Assembly (NCBI GenBank): GCA_005885405.1
Contig: VAYN01000023.1
Coordinates: 1 to 56,890 of the forward strand
Reading direction: 5' to 3'
Source of the DNA: Actinomycetota bacterium
Lineage (GTDB): Bacteria > Actinomycetota > Thermoleophilia > Solirubrobacterales > 70-9
Length of the DNA: 56,890 nucleotides
Part shown: in pieces, positions 37,911-46,248 of the stretch
Layout: the number at the start of each line of letters is the position of its first letter
How positions within the stretch are numbered: position 1 is the first letter of the stretch
Made by a program: the position numbers and the translations under genes
The notes under the pieces: model-generated
Told to the model about the DNA's origin: nothing
The model's input: only the letters and a program-made list of their open reading frames with translations
The model's database searches: none

Positions 37911-38713
37911 CGACCGGTCCAGCGAGCGCGGCGCTTCTCGGCGAAAGCGCGGATCCCCTCGCGGAAGTCCTCGGAGGAGAAGCAGGATTCGCGCAGGGCG
38001 ACGAGGCCCGCCTCCTGCTGCTCGGTCAGTTCGGGGTTCGCCTGCAGGAGATCGATCGCGTGCTTGTTGCCGCGCATCGAGAGCGGCGCGTTCTCGGCGA
38101 TCGCGGCCGCGAGGGCGACGGCGGTGTCCGCGAGGTCCTCGTTGTCGACGACTTCGTTGACGAGCCCGATCCGCTCCGCCCGCGCCGCCGCCAGGTTGCG
38201 ACCGGTGAGGAAGAGCTCCTTCGTGTACGGAAGGCCGATCGTGTCGAGGAACTTGCGCAGACCGGTGTGGCCGTAGATCAAGCCGAGTTTCGCCGGTGGC
38301 ATCCCCAGCTTGGCGCCGGCGGCGCAGATCCTCAGGTCGCAGGTGATCGCCAGCTCGAGACCACCGCCGAGGCAGTGGCCGTTGATCGCCGCGACCGTCG
38401 GCCAAGGGTGCTTGGCGATCGCCTCCATCGCTGCGTGGAAGGGATGGGCGACGAGGGCCTCGGCATCGCGCTCGAAGGTCTGCTCAGGGATGCCAGAGAT
38501 GTCGTAGCCGGCGGAGAAGAGGGGAGGGGCGCCGGTGATGACGACGCAGCGGGTCTCGATCCCGCGGTCGAGCTGAGGTAGAACCTCGGCGATCGCGTCG
38601 AGGATCTCGTGGTCGAGGGCATTGCGGCGCTCCGGGTTAGAGATCGTCAGCCGGGCGACCGCCTCCGCCGGCCGGTCGAGGAGGAGCTTGCCACCGGCGA
38701 GCTGCTCGCTCAC
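37907..38713 (-). CDS. Enoyl-CoA hydratase/isomerase family protein
   Basis: A 268-residue crotonase-fold enzyme. The oxyanion-hole segments are SAGYDISGI and the AAINGHCLGGGLELAITCDL stretch, with catalytic-type acidic residues following (PPAKLGLIYGHTG). Second of four tightly overlapping genes (biotinyl-domain protein, this gene, glycosylase, GGDEF). Substrate not assigned; the association with a biotinyl-domain gene hints at acyl-CoA carboxylase metabolism. GTG at 38713 is the start. Confidence 0.9.
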   Translation of the reverse strand: MSEQLAGGKLLLDRPAEAVARLTISNPERRNALDHEILDAIAEVLPQLDRGIETRCVVITGAPPLFSAGYDISGIPEQTFERDAEALVAHPFHAAMEAIAKHPWPTVAAINGHCLGGGLELAITCDLRICAAGAKLGMPPAKLGLIYGHTGLRKFLDTIGLPYTKELFLTGRNLAAARAERIGLVNEVVDNEDLADTAVALAAAIAENAPLSMRGNKHAIDLLQANPELTEQQEAGLVALRESCFSSEDFREGIRAFAEKRRARWTGR

Positions 38714-38717
38714 GGCG

Positions 38718-38930
38718 CTACTCCAACACCACCAGGACGTCGCCTTCTGATACCGACTGGCCCTCGGCGCAGCGGATCTCCTTGACGACGCCGTCGTCTT
38801 CGGCCTCGACGGGGATCTCCATCTTCATCGACTCGAGGATGACGACGGTGTCGCCATCGGCCACCTCGTCGCCTACCGCGACCTCGATTTTCCAGACGTT
38901 GCCGGTGATGTGTGCCTCGATGTCTGCCAT
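38718..38930 (-). CDS. Single-domain biotinyl/lipoyl attachment protein (BCCP-like)
   Basis: A 70-residue protein consisting of only the biotinyl-lipoyl beta-barrel. The attachment Lys is in the ESMKMEIPVEA loop (Lys36), which matches biotin carriers (EAMKM type) with Ser in place of Ala. ATG at 38930 is the domain-consistent start. The gene leads the operon, four bases before the enoyl-CoA hydratase. It could serve an acyl-CoA or pyruvate/oxaloacetate-type carboxylase; a carboxylase beta subunit is encoded at 53745 in this window. Confidence 0.92.
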   Translation of the reverse strand: MADIEAHITGNVWKIEVAVGDEVADGDTVVILESMKMEIPVEAEDDGVVKEIRCAEGQSVSEGDVLVVLE

Positions 38931-38952
38931 GGCCGGGGACAATAGCCCGACG

Positions 38953-39675
38953 ATGGGACCCGAGAGCTCGGCAGGAGGGGAAGGGTTGGCGGCGATCGTC
39001 GCCGCCCGCAACGAGGCCGACCGGGTTGAGGAAACGGTGCGGGCCCTGCAGCGCTCATTTCCTCACGCCCGGGTGTGGGTCGCCGACGACGCTTCCGCGG
39101 ACGGCACGGCAGAGGTCGCTCTGGCGGCCGGGGCCGAGGTGGTCAGTCGCGGCCGCCCGCACGGGAAGGGGGCCAACGTCTCCGCCGCCGCGGAGGCGGC
39201 CCTGAGCGTCGCGTCGCCGCCGCTGATCGTCCTCCTCTGCGACGGCGACCTCGGCACCTCGGCCGAGCGACTCGCCCCGCTCGTGGCCGCGGTGGAGGCA
39301 GGCGAGTGCGACATCGCGATCGCCGCCTTCAGCCGCCGGGTCGGTGGCGGCTTCGGCCTTGCCCTCGGCTTCGCCCGCTGGGCAATCCGTCGCCTCTGCG
39401 GCGCCGAGACCGCGGCGCCGATCTCTGGCCAGCGGGCGATGCGGGTCGAGGTGCTGCGGGCGGCGCTTCCCTTCGCGCCTGCCTACGGGATGGAGATCGG
39501 GATGACCGTCGATGCGGTCCGGGCCGGGTACCGGTTGCGCGAGTACGAGCTCGACCTCGAGCACCGGGCGACGGGAAAGAGCCTTGCCGGGTTCCTCCAC
39601 CGGGCGCGGCAGCTCCGGGACTTCGCTCGTGTTTACTGGTCACGAAGGAGGCGGGCCCAGGGGGCCGCGAGGTGA
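38953..39675 (+). CDS. Family 2 glycosyltransferase
   Basis: A 240-residue GT-A fold enzyme. The nucleotide-sugar site is LAAIVAARNEADRVEETV and WVADDASADGTAEVA, followed by GRPHGKGANVSAAA and DGDLGTS where the metal-binding acid is normally placed. Similar to dolichol-phosphate-sugar or glucosyl-3-phosphoglycerate synthases, but the acceptor is unknown. No clear membrane helix. ATG at 38953 is chosen; in-frame open sequence further upstream overlaps the divergent biotinyl gene. Three bases separate it from the next gene. Confidence 0.85.
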   Translation: MGPESSAGGEGLAAIVAARNEADRVEETVRALQRSFPHARVWVADDASADGTAEVALAAGAEVVSRGRPHGKGANVSAAAEAALSVASPPLIVLLCDGDLGTSAERLAPLVAAVEAGECDIAIAAFSRRVGGGFGLALGFARWAIRRLCGAETAAPISGQRAMRVEVLRAALPFAPAYGMEIGMTVDAVRAGYRLREYELDLEHRATGKSLAGFLHRARQLRDFARVYWSRRRRAQGAAR

Positions 39676-39678
39676 CGG

Positions 39679-40467
39679 ATGCTGAGAGGGAAGAACAGAA
39701 TCGCTGTGCTCGTCGTGCTTGCCACGGCGCTGGTCTTCGGCGCCTCCTTGGCGAACGCCGAGCTGGTCGAGCGGGGGGACCTGTTCGTCAAATTCAGCGG
39801 CGGGATCGAACCGACGAAACTGCCGCGTCACGAACATGCACCGATCACTGTGCGCGTCGACGGCACCGTCAAGACGCTCTCCGGCGACCGTCCCCCGGCG
39901 CTGCGCTTCATCTCGATCGCGATCAACCGCGGCGGTCGGATCGAAACGGAGGGTCTACCCAAGTGTCGGCGCTCAGAGATCGAAGCTTCCACTTCGCGGC
40001 GTGCGCTAGCCGCCTGCGGCGACGCGCTGGTCGGCAGCGGCCGCTATAAGGCTGGCGTCTCCTTCCCTGAACAGTCCACTTTCCCCCTGCAGGGGCAGAT
40101 CCTCGCCTTCAATGCCGTCGTCGACGGACAGCGGGCGATCCTCGCCCACGTCTACGGCAACAAGCCGTACCCCAACAGCCGCATCTTCGTCTTCCACATC
40201 CACGAATCCGGTGGCACTTTCGGGACGGTCCTCACGGCGGCGTTGCCGAAGGCGCTTAACCGCAACGGCTACCTAAAACGGATCGTTCTCAACTTGCGGC
40301 GCGACTTTGTCTACAAGGGGAAGAAGCACAGCTATCTGGCAGCGGCGTGTGGAGCTCCCACCGGGTTCAGCGTCGGGGTGTTCCCGTTCGTGCGCGTCGG
40401 GATGACCTTCGAGGACGGTCGTAAACTCAGCTCCACCTTGATCCGCACCTGCCAGGTTCGCGGTTGA
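39679..40467 (+). CDS. Secreted protein of unknown function
   Basis: A 262-residue protein with a clear signal peptide (MLRGKNRIAVLVVLATALVF, cut near ANA). The mature part is rich in beta-strand and contains four cysteines (CRRSE, ACGD, CGAPTG, CQVRG) that could form disulfides. I do not recognise a family. It lies in an operon between a glycosyltransferase and glycerol kinase and ends in a TTGA overlap with glpK, which suggests an envelope role connected to glycerol or lipid handling (inference). Confidence 0.8.
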   Translation: MLRGKNRIAVLVVLATALVFGASLANAELVERGDLFVKFSGGIEPTKLPRHEHAPITVRVDGTVKTLSGDRPPALRFISIAINRGGRIETEGLPKCRRSEIEASTSRRALAACGDALVGSGRYKAGVSFPEQSTFPLQGQILAFNAVVDGQRAILAHVYGNKPYPNSRIFVFHIHESGGTFGTVLTAALPKALNRNGYLKRIVLNLRRDFVYKGKKHSYLAAACGAPTGFSVGVFPFVRVGMTFEDGRKLSSTLIRTCQVRG

Positions 40468-41912
40468 TCCTCGCGATCGACCAGGGCACGACGGGAACCA
40501 CCTGCCTCGTCTTCAACGGCGAGGGGGCGATCACGGGGCGCGCCTACTCGGAGTTTCAGCAGCACTTCCCGCAACCGGGATGGGTCGAGCACGATGCCGC
40601 TGAAATCTGGGAGGTGACGCGGCGCGTCGGGCGTGAGGCGCTCGCCGGCGCCGGAGTCGACGGCGCCGACCTCGAGGCGATCGGGATCACCAACCAGCGC
40701 GAGACCGTGGTCGCCTGGGATCCCGAGACGGGGGAGCCGATCCACCGGGCCCTCGTCTGGCAGGACCGCCGCACCGCCGGGCGCTGCGAGGAGCTGAAGG
40801 CGGCGGGGCACGAGGCGCTGGTGCGGGAGCGGACCGGCCTCACGATCGACCCCTACTTCTCCGGCACGAAGATCGAGTGGCTGCTGCGGAACGCCGAGGG
40901 CGCCGAGCGGGCGGTCTTCGGGACGATCGACTCCTGGCTCCTCTTCAAGCTCACGGGGCAGCATCTGACCGACTACACGAACGCTTCGCGGACGATGTTG
41001 TTCGACATCCGTCGGCTCGCCTGGGACGAGGAGCTCTGCGGTCTGCTTGGGGTCGACCCGGCGCGGCTTCCGGAGGCGCGGCCGTCTTCCGGCTTCTTCG
41101 GGACGACCACCGAGTTCGGCGGCGAGGTCCCGGTGGCGGGGATCGCCGGCGATCAGCAGGCGGCGCTCTTCGGCCAGGCCTGCCATCGGCCTGGGATGGC
41201 GAAGAACACCTACGGGACCGGCAGCTTCGTCCTCCTCAACACGGGGACCGAGCCGCCGCCGGCGCCGGAGGGGCTGCTGGCCACGGTCGCGGCCGGCACG
41301 GACGAACAGGTGCCCTACGCGCTCGAGGCCTCGATCTTCGTCACCGGCGCCGCAGTGCAGTGGCTGCGCGACGGCCTTGGGATCATCGAGGAGGCGGGGG
41401 AGACGGAGGCGCTGGCGGCCTCGCTCGACTCCAACGACGGCGTCTACTTCGTCCCGGCGCTGACCGGCCTCGGCTCGCCGCACTGGGACCCCTATGCGCG
41501 CGGCACGATCGTCGGCCTCACCCGCGGCAGCGGCCGCGCCCATCTTGCCCGCGCGGCGCTGGAGGCGATCGCCTATGAGACCGTCGACGCGGTACGCGCC
41601 CAGGAGGCGGCGGCCGGTGAGCGGTTGGAGCTGCTGCGCGCCGACGGGGGTGCCACGGTAAATCGCTGGCTGATGCAGTTCCAAGCAGACGTCCTCGGTG
41701 TACCTGTCTCCGTGCCCGAGATCTCGGAGACGACCGCCCTGGGGGCCGCTTACCTGGCCGGGATCGCGACCGGCGTCTGGAGCTCAGAACAGGTGGGGGA
41801 GATGTGGCGCGAGGCCGATCGCTACGAGCCGCAGATGAAGGCGGAGGAGCGGGAGGCGTTGCTAGCCGACTGGAAGCGAGCCGTGGAGCGTTCCCGCGAA
41901 TGGGCGAGATAA
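40464..41912 (+). CDS. glpK: Glycerol kinase
   Basis: A 482-residue FGGY-family kinase that makes glycerol-3-phosphate. Diagnostic features are the N-terminal phosphate-1 motif LAIDQGTTGTTCLVFN, GITNQRETVVAWD, HPVWQDRRT-like LVWQDRRTAGRCEEL, the TGNAS-type TNASRTMLFD, and DGGATVNRWLMQFQADVLG at the ATP site. The start is TTG at 40464, sharing TTGA with the stop of the secreted-protein gene. It overlaps the PlsC gene downstream by 13 bases. Likely cytoplasmic and coupled to the acyltransferase that uses its product. Confidence 0.95.
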   Translation: MILAIDQGTTGTTCLVFNGEGAITGRAYSEFQQHFPQPGWVEHDAAEIWEVTRRVGREALAGAGVDGADLEAIGITNQRETVVAWDPETGEPIHRALVWQDRRTAGRCEELKAAGHEALVRERTGLTIDPYFSGTKIEWLLRNAEGAERAVFGTIDSWLLFKLTGQHLTDYTNASRTMLFDIRRLAWDEELCGLLGVDPARLPEARPSSGFFGTTTEFGGEVPVAGIAGDQQAALFGQACHRPGMAKNTYGTGSFVLLNTGTEPPPAPEGLLATVAAGTDEQVPYALEASIFVTGAAVQWLRDGLGIIEEAGETEALAASLDSNDGVYFVPALTGLGSPHWDPYARGTIVGLTRGSGRAHLARAALEAIAYETVDAVRAQEAAAGERLELLRADGGATVNRWLMQFQADVLGVPVSVPEISETTALGAAYLAGIATGVWSSEQVGEMWREADRYEPQMKAEEREALLADWKRAVERSREWAR

Positions 41913-42601
41913 AGCCTCAGGTCTACAAAGACCCGCGCCCCGCCGAGTACTTCGTCCAGTTCCACCAGGCGGCCCGCAAGGGTGTCGGCTGGACCTACGC
42001 GCTGGCGCGCGTCGTGCTGACGGTCCCGACGCTCCTGCTCTGGCGGGTGAAGGCGATCGGCGTCGAGAACGTCCCCAAGACCGGCCCGCTCGTTCTCGCC
42101 CCCAACCACTTCAGCCAGATGGACCACTTCTTCGCCGGGGTTTACCTGCGGCGGAAGATCCGCTTCATGGCCAAATCCCAGCTCTTCGGCCCGCCGGTCC
42201 TCACCTACATCTACAAGCACGGCGGCGTTTTCCCGGTTCGCCGTGGGCACCACGACGAGGAAGCTTTCGAGACCGTCCATGAGCTCCTGCAGCAAGGGGA
42301 AATGCTCCTCGTTTATGCCGAGGGCGGCCGCTCCCGCTCCCAGCAGCTGGGCGAGCCGAAACCAGGAATCGGGCGCATCGCCTTGGAGTCCGGGGTGCCG
42401 ATCGTCCCAGTGGCAATCCACGGCTCCGAGCGGGCGCGGCAGTGGACCAAGATGCGCTTCCCGAAGGTGACGATCCAGTTCGGCGAGCCGGTTACCTATC
42501 CGGTCGAGGCTGCCCCGAGCCGCGAGCGCCAGCTCGAGGTCGCGACGCAAATCTTCGGGAAGGTGCGGGAGCTATACGAAGGGCTCGACCAGCGCCGGTA
42601 G
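41900..42601 (+). CDS. 1-acyl-sn-glycerol-3-phosphate acyltransferase (PlsC family)
   Basis: A 233-residue membrane-associated acyltransferase. The catalytic HX4D box is NHFSQMDHF and the substrate motif is EGGRSRS, with LFGPPVLTYIYKHGGVFPV between and PIVPVAIHGS late. The N-terminal segment has hydrophobic stretches. ATG at 41900 overlaps the end of glpK. With glycerol kinase it would feed phospholipid or storage-lipid synthesis (context inference). Confidence 0.9.
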   Translation: MGEIKPQVYKDPRPAEYFVQFHQAARKGVGWTYALARVVLTVPTLLLWRVKAIGVENVPKTGPLVLAPNHFSQMDHFFAGVYLRRKIRFMAKSQLFGPPVLTYIYKHGGVFPVRRGHHDEEAFETVHELLQQGEMLLVYAEGGRSRSQQLGEPKPGIGRIALESGVPIVPVAIHGSERARQWTKMRFPKVTIQFGEPVTYPVEAAPSRERQLEVATQIFGKVRELYEGLDQRR

Positions 42602-43513
42602 CTACTCGTAGCGCTGCTCGATCTCGGCGTAGAACTCCGGATCGTGGCCGGGGGTGATCACCGCGTCGGGGAACTGGCCGCGGAAGAGGCGCAGCTCTTG
42701 CAGGGAGCGGCGGAAGTTGTGGGCGTCGTAGGGGCGCGGCGGGCCGGGCACCGAGCCGTCGAGCTGGCCCAGCAGGTACATCGCGTCGCCGCCGATTACG
42801 AAGTCGCGCTCGGCGAGGCGGGCGATCACCGACATGTGGCCGGGGCTGTGGCCCGGCGTGAAGGCGAGGTGGATCGAGCCGTCGCCGAAGAGATCGAAGG
42901 TGCGGCCGAAGCTGGCGTAGGAGTCGATGTTGGCGCGGTCGAAGTCGACGGTGCGGTACTCGAATGCGTAGTCGAAGTGGGCGCGGCGGTATCCGTTCAG
43001 CAGCGGCTGGGAGCCATGGGCGGCCGCCTGCCACTCGGTCTCTGAGACGACGAAGGTCGAATTGGGGAACTCGGAGATCGCCGAAGTGTGGTCGAGGTGG
43101 AGGTGGGTCATGACGACGATCGGGACCTCGCCCGGCTCGAGCCCGCGCTTGCGCAGCTGCGAGGGGACGTCTTCCCCGGCGGCCAGGGTCGGCTTGCCGA
43201 AGCGGGCCCCTAGCGAGCCGAAGTTCTCCTGCCCGTCGGTCGCGATCGAGGGGTGGAGGCCGGTGTCGACGAGGATCGCGCCGGCGCTCGGGTGGCGGAT
43301 CAGGAAGGCGGGGCAGGGCACTTCGACGGCGTCCTTCGGGCTGACCAGCGCCCGCAGCAGCTTCGCCGTCAGCATCCGGCCCTCAGGCTTGACCATCATC
43401 GAGCGCGACCATTCGACATGGCCGGCGATCAGCGGCTCGACCGTTACGGTGGCGCGCGGGGTGCCGCCGGCGAGCGGCTCGTGCAGGGGATGTGGTTCGG
43501 CGTGAACTCCCAT
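42602..43513 (-). CDS. Metallo-beta-lactamase fold hydrolase, AHL-lactonase-like
   Basis: A 303-residue enzyme with the two-zinc motif THLHLDHTS (HxHxDH), a later His in TPGHSPGHMSV, the bridging Asp in VIGGDAMYL, and the terminal His in ITPGHDPE. The arrangement matches the AiiA/N-acyl homoserine lactonase branch, which opens lactone rings, but related members hydrolyse other esters. No signal peptide. Substrate not determined. It converges head-on with plsC; the ends are one base apart and share a six-base inverted repeat (42590-42616). Confidence 0.87.
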   Translation of the reverse strand: MGVHAEPHPLHEPLAGGTPRATVTVEPLIAGHVEWSRSMMVKPEGRMLTAKLLRALVSPKDAVEVPCPAFLIRHPSAGAILVDTGLHPSIATDGQENFGSLGARFGKPTLAAGEDVPSQLRKRGLEPGEVPIVVMTHLHLDHTSAISEFPNSTFVVSETEWQAAAHGSQPLLNGYRRAHFDYAFEYRTVDFDRANIDSYASFGRTFDLFGDGSIHLAFTPGHSPGHMSVIARLAERDFVIGGDAMYLLGQLDGSVPGPPRPYDAHNFRRSLQELRLFRGQFPDAVITPGHDPEFYAEIEQRYE

Positions 43514-43561
43514 CGCAAAGGGAATCTACGCGCCTGCGCTTGCCGATAGGCTGCGCCGTCG

Positions 43562-44416
43562 ATGGCTGAAAGCGACCGTTCGCGGATCTTCAGGGACGGC
43601 CTCCTCGACGGTCAGGTCTGCGTCGTCTCCGGCGCCGGCAGTGGCCTCGGTCGCGAGACGGCGCTGGAGATGCTGCGCCTTGGCGCGACGGTTGTCGCCT
43701 GCGGCAGGCGCGAGGAGCCGTTGGTCGAGACGGCCGAGCTGGCGGCGGGGTTGCCGGGAAGCTTCGAGCACGAAGCGCTCGACATCCGCGAGGAGGAGCC
43801 GGTCGGCCGCTTCTTCGACGCCCTGCTGGAGCGCCACGGCCGCCTCGACGTCCTCGTCAACAACGCCGGCGGCCAGTTCCTCAGCCCGGCCGAGGCGATC
43901 AGCCCGAAAGGGTTCAAGACGGTGATCGACCTCAACGTGATGGGCACCTGGCTGATGACCCACGCCGCCGCGACCAAGGCATTCATCCCCCGGGGCGAGG
44001 GCAAGGTCCTCAGCGTCACCCTCTCGCCCCACAACGGGATGCCGGGAATGGTCCATTCCGGAGCCGCGCGGGCGGCGGTCGAGAACATGATGCGAACCCT
44101 CGCCGTCGAGTGGGCCCGGTTCGGGATCAAGACCTGCGCCCTCGCCGCCGGCCAGTTCGCGACCGAGACGCTGCTGACGAAGTATCCGCAGGTCGTCGTC
44201 GACAATCTCGAGCGCTCGATCCCGATCGGCCGCGCCGGCCGCCCCGAGGAGATGGCCTGGCTCGTCGCCTACCTCGCCTCGCCGGCGGGCGACTTCTTCT
44301 CCGGCACGACGATCACCCTCGACGGGGCGCGGGACAACTGGGTGGGGCCGTGGCCGCCGGACGCGATCGCCACCGAGGCGGGCGATCCCGTGGCGGAGGA
44401 GCGGCGCGCGAAGTGA
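43562..44416 (+). CDS. Short-chain dehydrogenase/reductase, 2,4-dienoyl-CoA-reductase-like, altered active site
   Basis: A 284-residue SDR. The nucleotide fold is at the start: VCVVSGAGSGLGRETALEML, with NNAGGQF following. The usual catalytic Tyr-x-x-x-Lys is not present: the position reads VHSGAARAAVENMMRTLAVEW, with His and Arg in place of Tyr and Lys. Peroxisomal and bacterial dienoyl-CoA reductases also lack the Tyr at this place and have HAG-x-A-KAAV, but normally keep the Lys. C-terminal LDGARDNWVGPWPP is characteristic. Converges on the F420-type oxidoreductase gene. Reaction likely acts on an acyl-CoA (family inference). Confidence 0.85.
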   Translation: MAESDRSRIFRDGLLDGQVCVVSGAGSGLGRETALEMLRLGATVVACGRREEPLVETAELAAGLPGSFEHEALDIREEEPVGRFFDALLERHGRLDVLVNNAGGQFLSPAEAISPKGFKTVIDLNVMGTWLMTHAAATKAFIPRGEGKVLSVTLSPHNGMPGMVHSGAARAAVENMMRTLAVEWARFGIKTCALAAGQFATETLLTKYPQVVVDNLERSIPIGRAGRPEEMAWLVAYLASPAGDFFSGTTITLDGARDNWVGPWPPDAIATEAGDPVAEERRAK

Positions 44417-44432
44417 GCCGCTAGCGCGGCTC
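44415..44432. terminator. Stem-loop spanning two convergent stop codons
   Basis: GAGCCGC (44415-44421), loop TAGC, GCGGCTC (44426-44432): a perfect seven-base stem. It covers the stop of the dienoyl-CoA-reductase-like gene (44414-44416) and the stop of the opposing Ddn-family gene (44421-44423). Likely bidirectional terminator; no T-run. Confidence 0.55.
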
Positions 44433-44906
44433 CAGGATGACGACCGGGATTTCCCGGCCCTGGCTGCGCTTCTGGTAGGTGCGGTATCCGGGCCAGGCCT
44501 CTTCGGCCTTCGGCCAGAGCCGCTCGCGCTCCTCCGCGGTTGCCTCCCGCGCCCGCACCTGCAGCACCTCGCCGCCGACCTGCACGGTCGTATCCGGATT
44601 CCCTTTCAGGTTGTGAAACCAGGCCGGATTCTTCGGGAAGCCGCCTTTTGAGGCGATGAGGACGACGTTCTCGCCGTCGCGCACGTACAGCAGCGGCGCG
44701 GTCCGTTTGATCCCACTCTTCGCCCCGACGTGGTCGAGCAGGCACATGCTCCCGGGCACGCCCGGGATCCGCTCCCCGACCTTCCCGCCCGTCGCCCGGT
44801 AGGCGCGGGTATGGAGGCCGGCGACGTGCCGGAGGGCAGGCCAAATCCGGTCCGCAACCTCGAGGTAGAGGACCTTCGGCCTGCTCTCCGGCGCCGTGGA
44901 GCTCAG
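44421..44906 (-). CDS. F420-dependent nitroreductase/deazaflavin oxidoreductase (Ddn family), probable CTG start
   Basis: A 161-residue protein of the Ddn/DUF385 family, which use coenzyme F420 to reduce nitro or other groups. The core is LLDHVGAKSGIKRTAPLLYV, LIASKGGFPKNPAWFHNLKG and REIPVVILEP. The first standard start (GTG 44759) would remove the family's N-terminal helix region, which is nevertheless encoded in frame (YLEVADRIWPALRHVAGLHT and RAYRATGGKVGERIPG). No ATG, GTG or TTG occurs in frame upstream, but CTG at 44906 overlaps the TGA of the preceding SDR gene as CTGA, just like the GTGA and TTGA overlaps seen elsewhere here. Confidence 0.75.
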   Translation of the reverse strand: MSSTAPESRPKVLYLEVADRIWPALRHVAGLHTRAYRATGGKVGERIPGVPGSMCLLDHVGAKSGIKRTAPLLYVRDGENVVLIASKGGFPKNPAWFHNLKGNPDTTVQVGGEVLQVRAREATAEERERLWPKAEEAWPGYRTYQKRSQGREIPVVILEPR

Positions 44907-45733
44907 GTGTACATCCCCCCGAACATGCCGCCGGTGACGTTCAGCACCTGGCCGTGCACGTAGTTGGCGAGCGGCGAGGAGAGGAAGAGGACCGGGCCCG
45001 AGGCCTCCTCCGGGGTGGCGGGGCGACCCATCGGGATGATCGCCGAGGCCATCGCCCGCATCTGCTCGGGGATGCCGAGCTCGACCTTCTCACCGGTCGG
45101 GGTGGTCATCTCCTCGCCCTGCTCCTTGGCCTGGGTGAGGCGGGTTTCGACGAAGCCGAAGGCGACCGCGTTGACGTTGATCTTGAACTGGCCCCACTCC
45201 TTGGCCAGGGTCTTGGTCAGGCCGACGACGCCCATCTTCGCGGCCGAGTAGTTGACCTGGCCGGCGTTGCCCATCATCCCCGAGGTCGAGGAGACGTTGA
45301 CGATCTTGCGGAAGACCTCTTTGCCCTCGTTGCGCTCTGCCTTCGCCGCCTCGCGCCAGCTCGGGGCGAGCGCCCGGGCGACCCGGAAGGGGACGATCGT
45401 GTGGATGTCCAGCATTGCCTGGAACTGCTCGTCGCTCATCTTGTGAGCGACCCCGTCCCAGGTGTAGCCGGCGTTGTTAACGCAGATGTCGACCGCGCCG
45501 AAGGCATCGTTGGCAGCCTTGACCAGCTCGTCGGCGGCGCCCTCCTTGGTTAGGTCGCCGGCGAAGACCGCGGTCTCGCCGTTGATCTCGCCGGCCGCCT
45601 GCTCGGCCACGTCGGCGTCGAGGTCGTTGATCAGCACCTTCGCGCCCTCGGCCACGAACATTTCCGCGGTGGCGCGTCCAATGCCGCGCGCCGATCCGGT
45701 GACGATCGCCGCTTTCCCGTCCAGAAGTCCCAT
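44903..45733 (-). CDS. Short-chain dehydrogenase/reductase, FabG-like
   Basis: A 276-residue SDR with the full motif set: AIVTGSARGIGRATAEMFVA at the cofactor fold, NNAGYTWDG, catalytic Ser in IVNVSSTSG, Tyr and Lys in VNYSAAKMGVVGLTKTLAKE, and a C-terminal LNVTGGMFGG. Likely reduces a 3-ketoacyl or hydroxyacyl substrate with NAD(P)H. ATG at 45733 is used; GGAG is close upstream. Transcribed with the Ddn-family gene, with which it shares a CTGA overlap. Confidence 0.9.
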   Translation of the reverse strand: MGLLDGKAAIVTGSARGIGRATAEMFVAEGAKVLINDLDADVAEQAAGEINGETAVFAGDLTKEGAADELVKAANDAFGAVDICVNNAGYTWDGVAHKMSDEQFQAMLDIHTIVPFRVARALAPSWREAAKAERNEGKEVFRKIVNVSSTSGMMGNAGQVNYSAAKMGVVGLTKTLAKEWGQFKINVNAVAFGFVETRLTQAKEQGEEMTTPTGEKVELGIPEQMRAMASAIIPMGRPATPEEASGPVLFLSSPLANYVHGQVLNVTGGMFGGMYT

Positions 45734-45828
45734 TGCTCCGTCTCTCCTTCGCTCGATGAAAAGTCGGGCCGGGAGGCTATCGGGATTGGAAAGTTCCTGG
45801 TTGACCGGCCAGTCGGTCGCCTGTGCCC

Positions 45829-46248
45829 TCAGTTGAGGCGGGTGCCGCCGTCCTCGGTGATCGTCCAATGAGGGTTGTGGGCGATCTCCCACGGGTGGCC
45901 GTCGGGATCGATGAAGATGCCGCTGTACCCGCCCCAGAAGGTCTCGGCCGGCTCGCGTCCGATCGTCGCCCCGGCGGCACGGGCCTCCTCGATCACCTCG
46001 TCGACCTCGGCTGGGGATCCAAAGTTGAGCGCGAGCGTCGTCCCGCCCCAGCCGCCGGCGTCCTCGACGCAGCTGTCCTCCGCCAGCCGTGCTCGGTCCC
46101 AGAACGCGATCACCATGTCGCCGGCCTGAAAGAAGACGACGTCGTCCTCTGGGGCGGCGTTCGTCTTCCAGCCCAGGGCTTCATAGAAGGAGCGGGAGCG
46201 CTGGAGATCGGCGATGCCGAGGGTGATGAGGCTGACGCGCTGCTTCAC
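45829..46248 (-). CDS. VOC (glyoxalase/bleomycin resistance) superfamily protein
   Basis: A 139-residue protein with two beta-alpha-beta-beta-beta units. The first is VSLITLGIADLQRSRSFYEALGW, and the second contains FWGGYSGIFIDPDGHPWEIAHNP, with metal-binding positions suggested by Glu and His there. GTG at 46248 gives the normal VOC length; a TTG at 46323 would add 25 residues without family match. Possible dioxygenase, lyase or antibiotic-binding protein; not assigned. Confidence 0.8.
   Translation of the reverse strand: MKQRVSLITLGIADLQRSRSFYEALGWKTNAAPEDDVVFFQAGDMVIAFWDRARLAEDSCVEDAGGWGGTTLALNFGSPAEVDEVIEEARAAGATIGREPAETFWGGYSGIFIDPDGHPWEIAHNPHWTITEDGGTRLN

Noticed and set aside
37911-38405. 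Longer N-terminus for the DNA glycosylase
   Set aside because: It would lie over the enoyl-CoA hydratase in a low-quality frame; the GTGA start at 37910 fits the family length.
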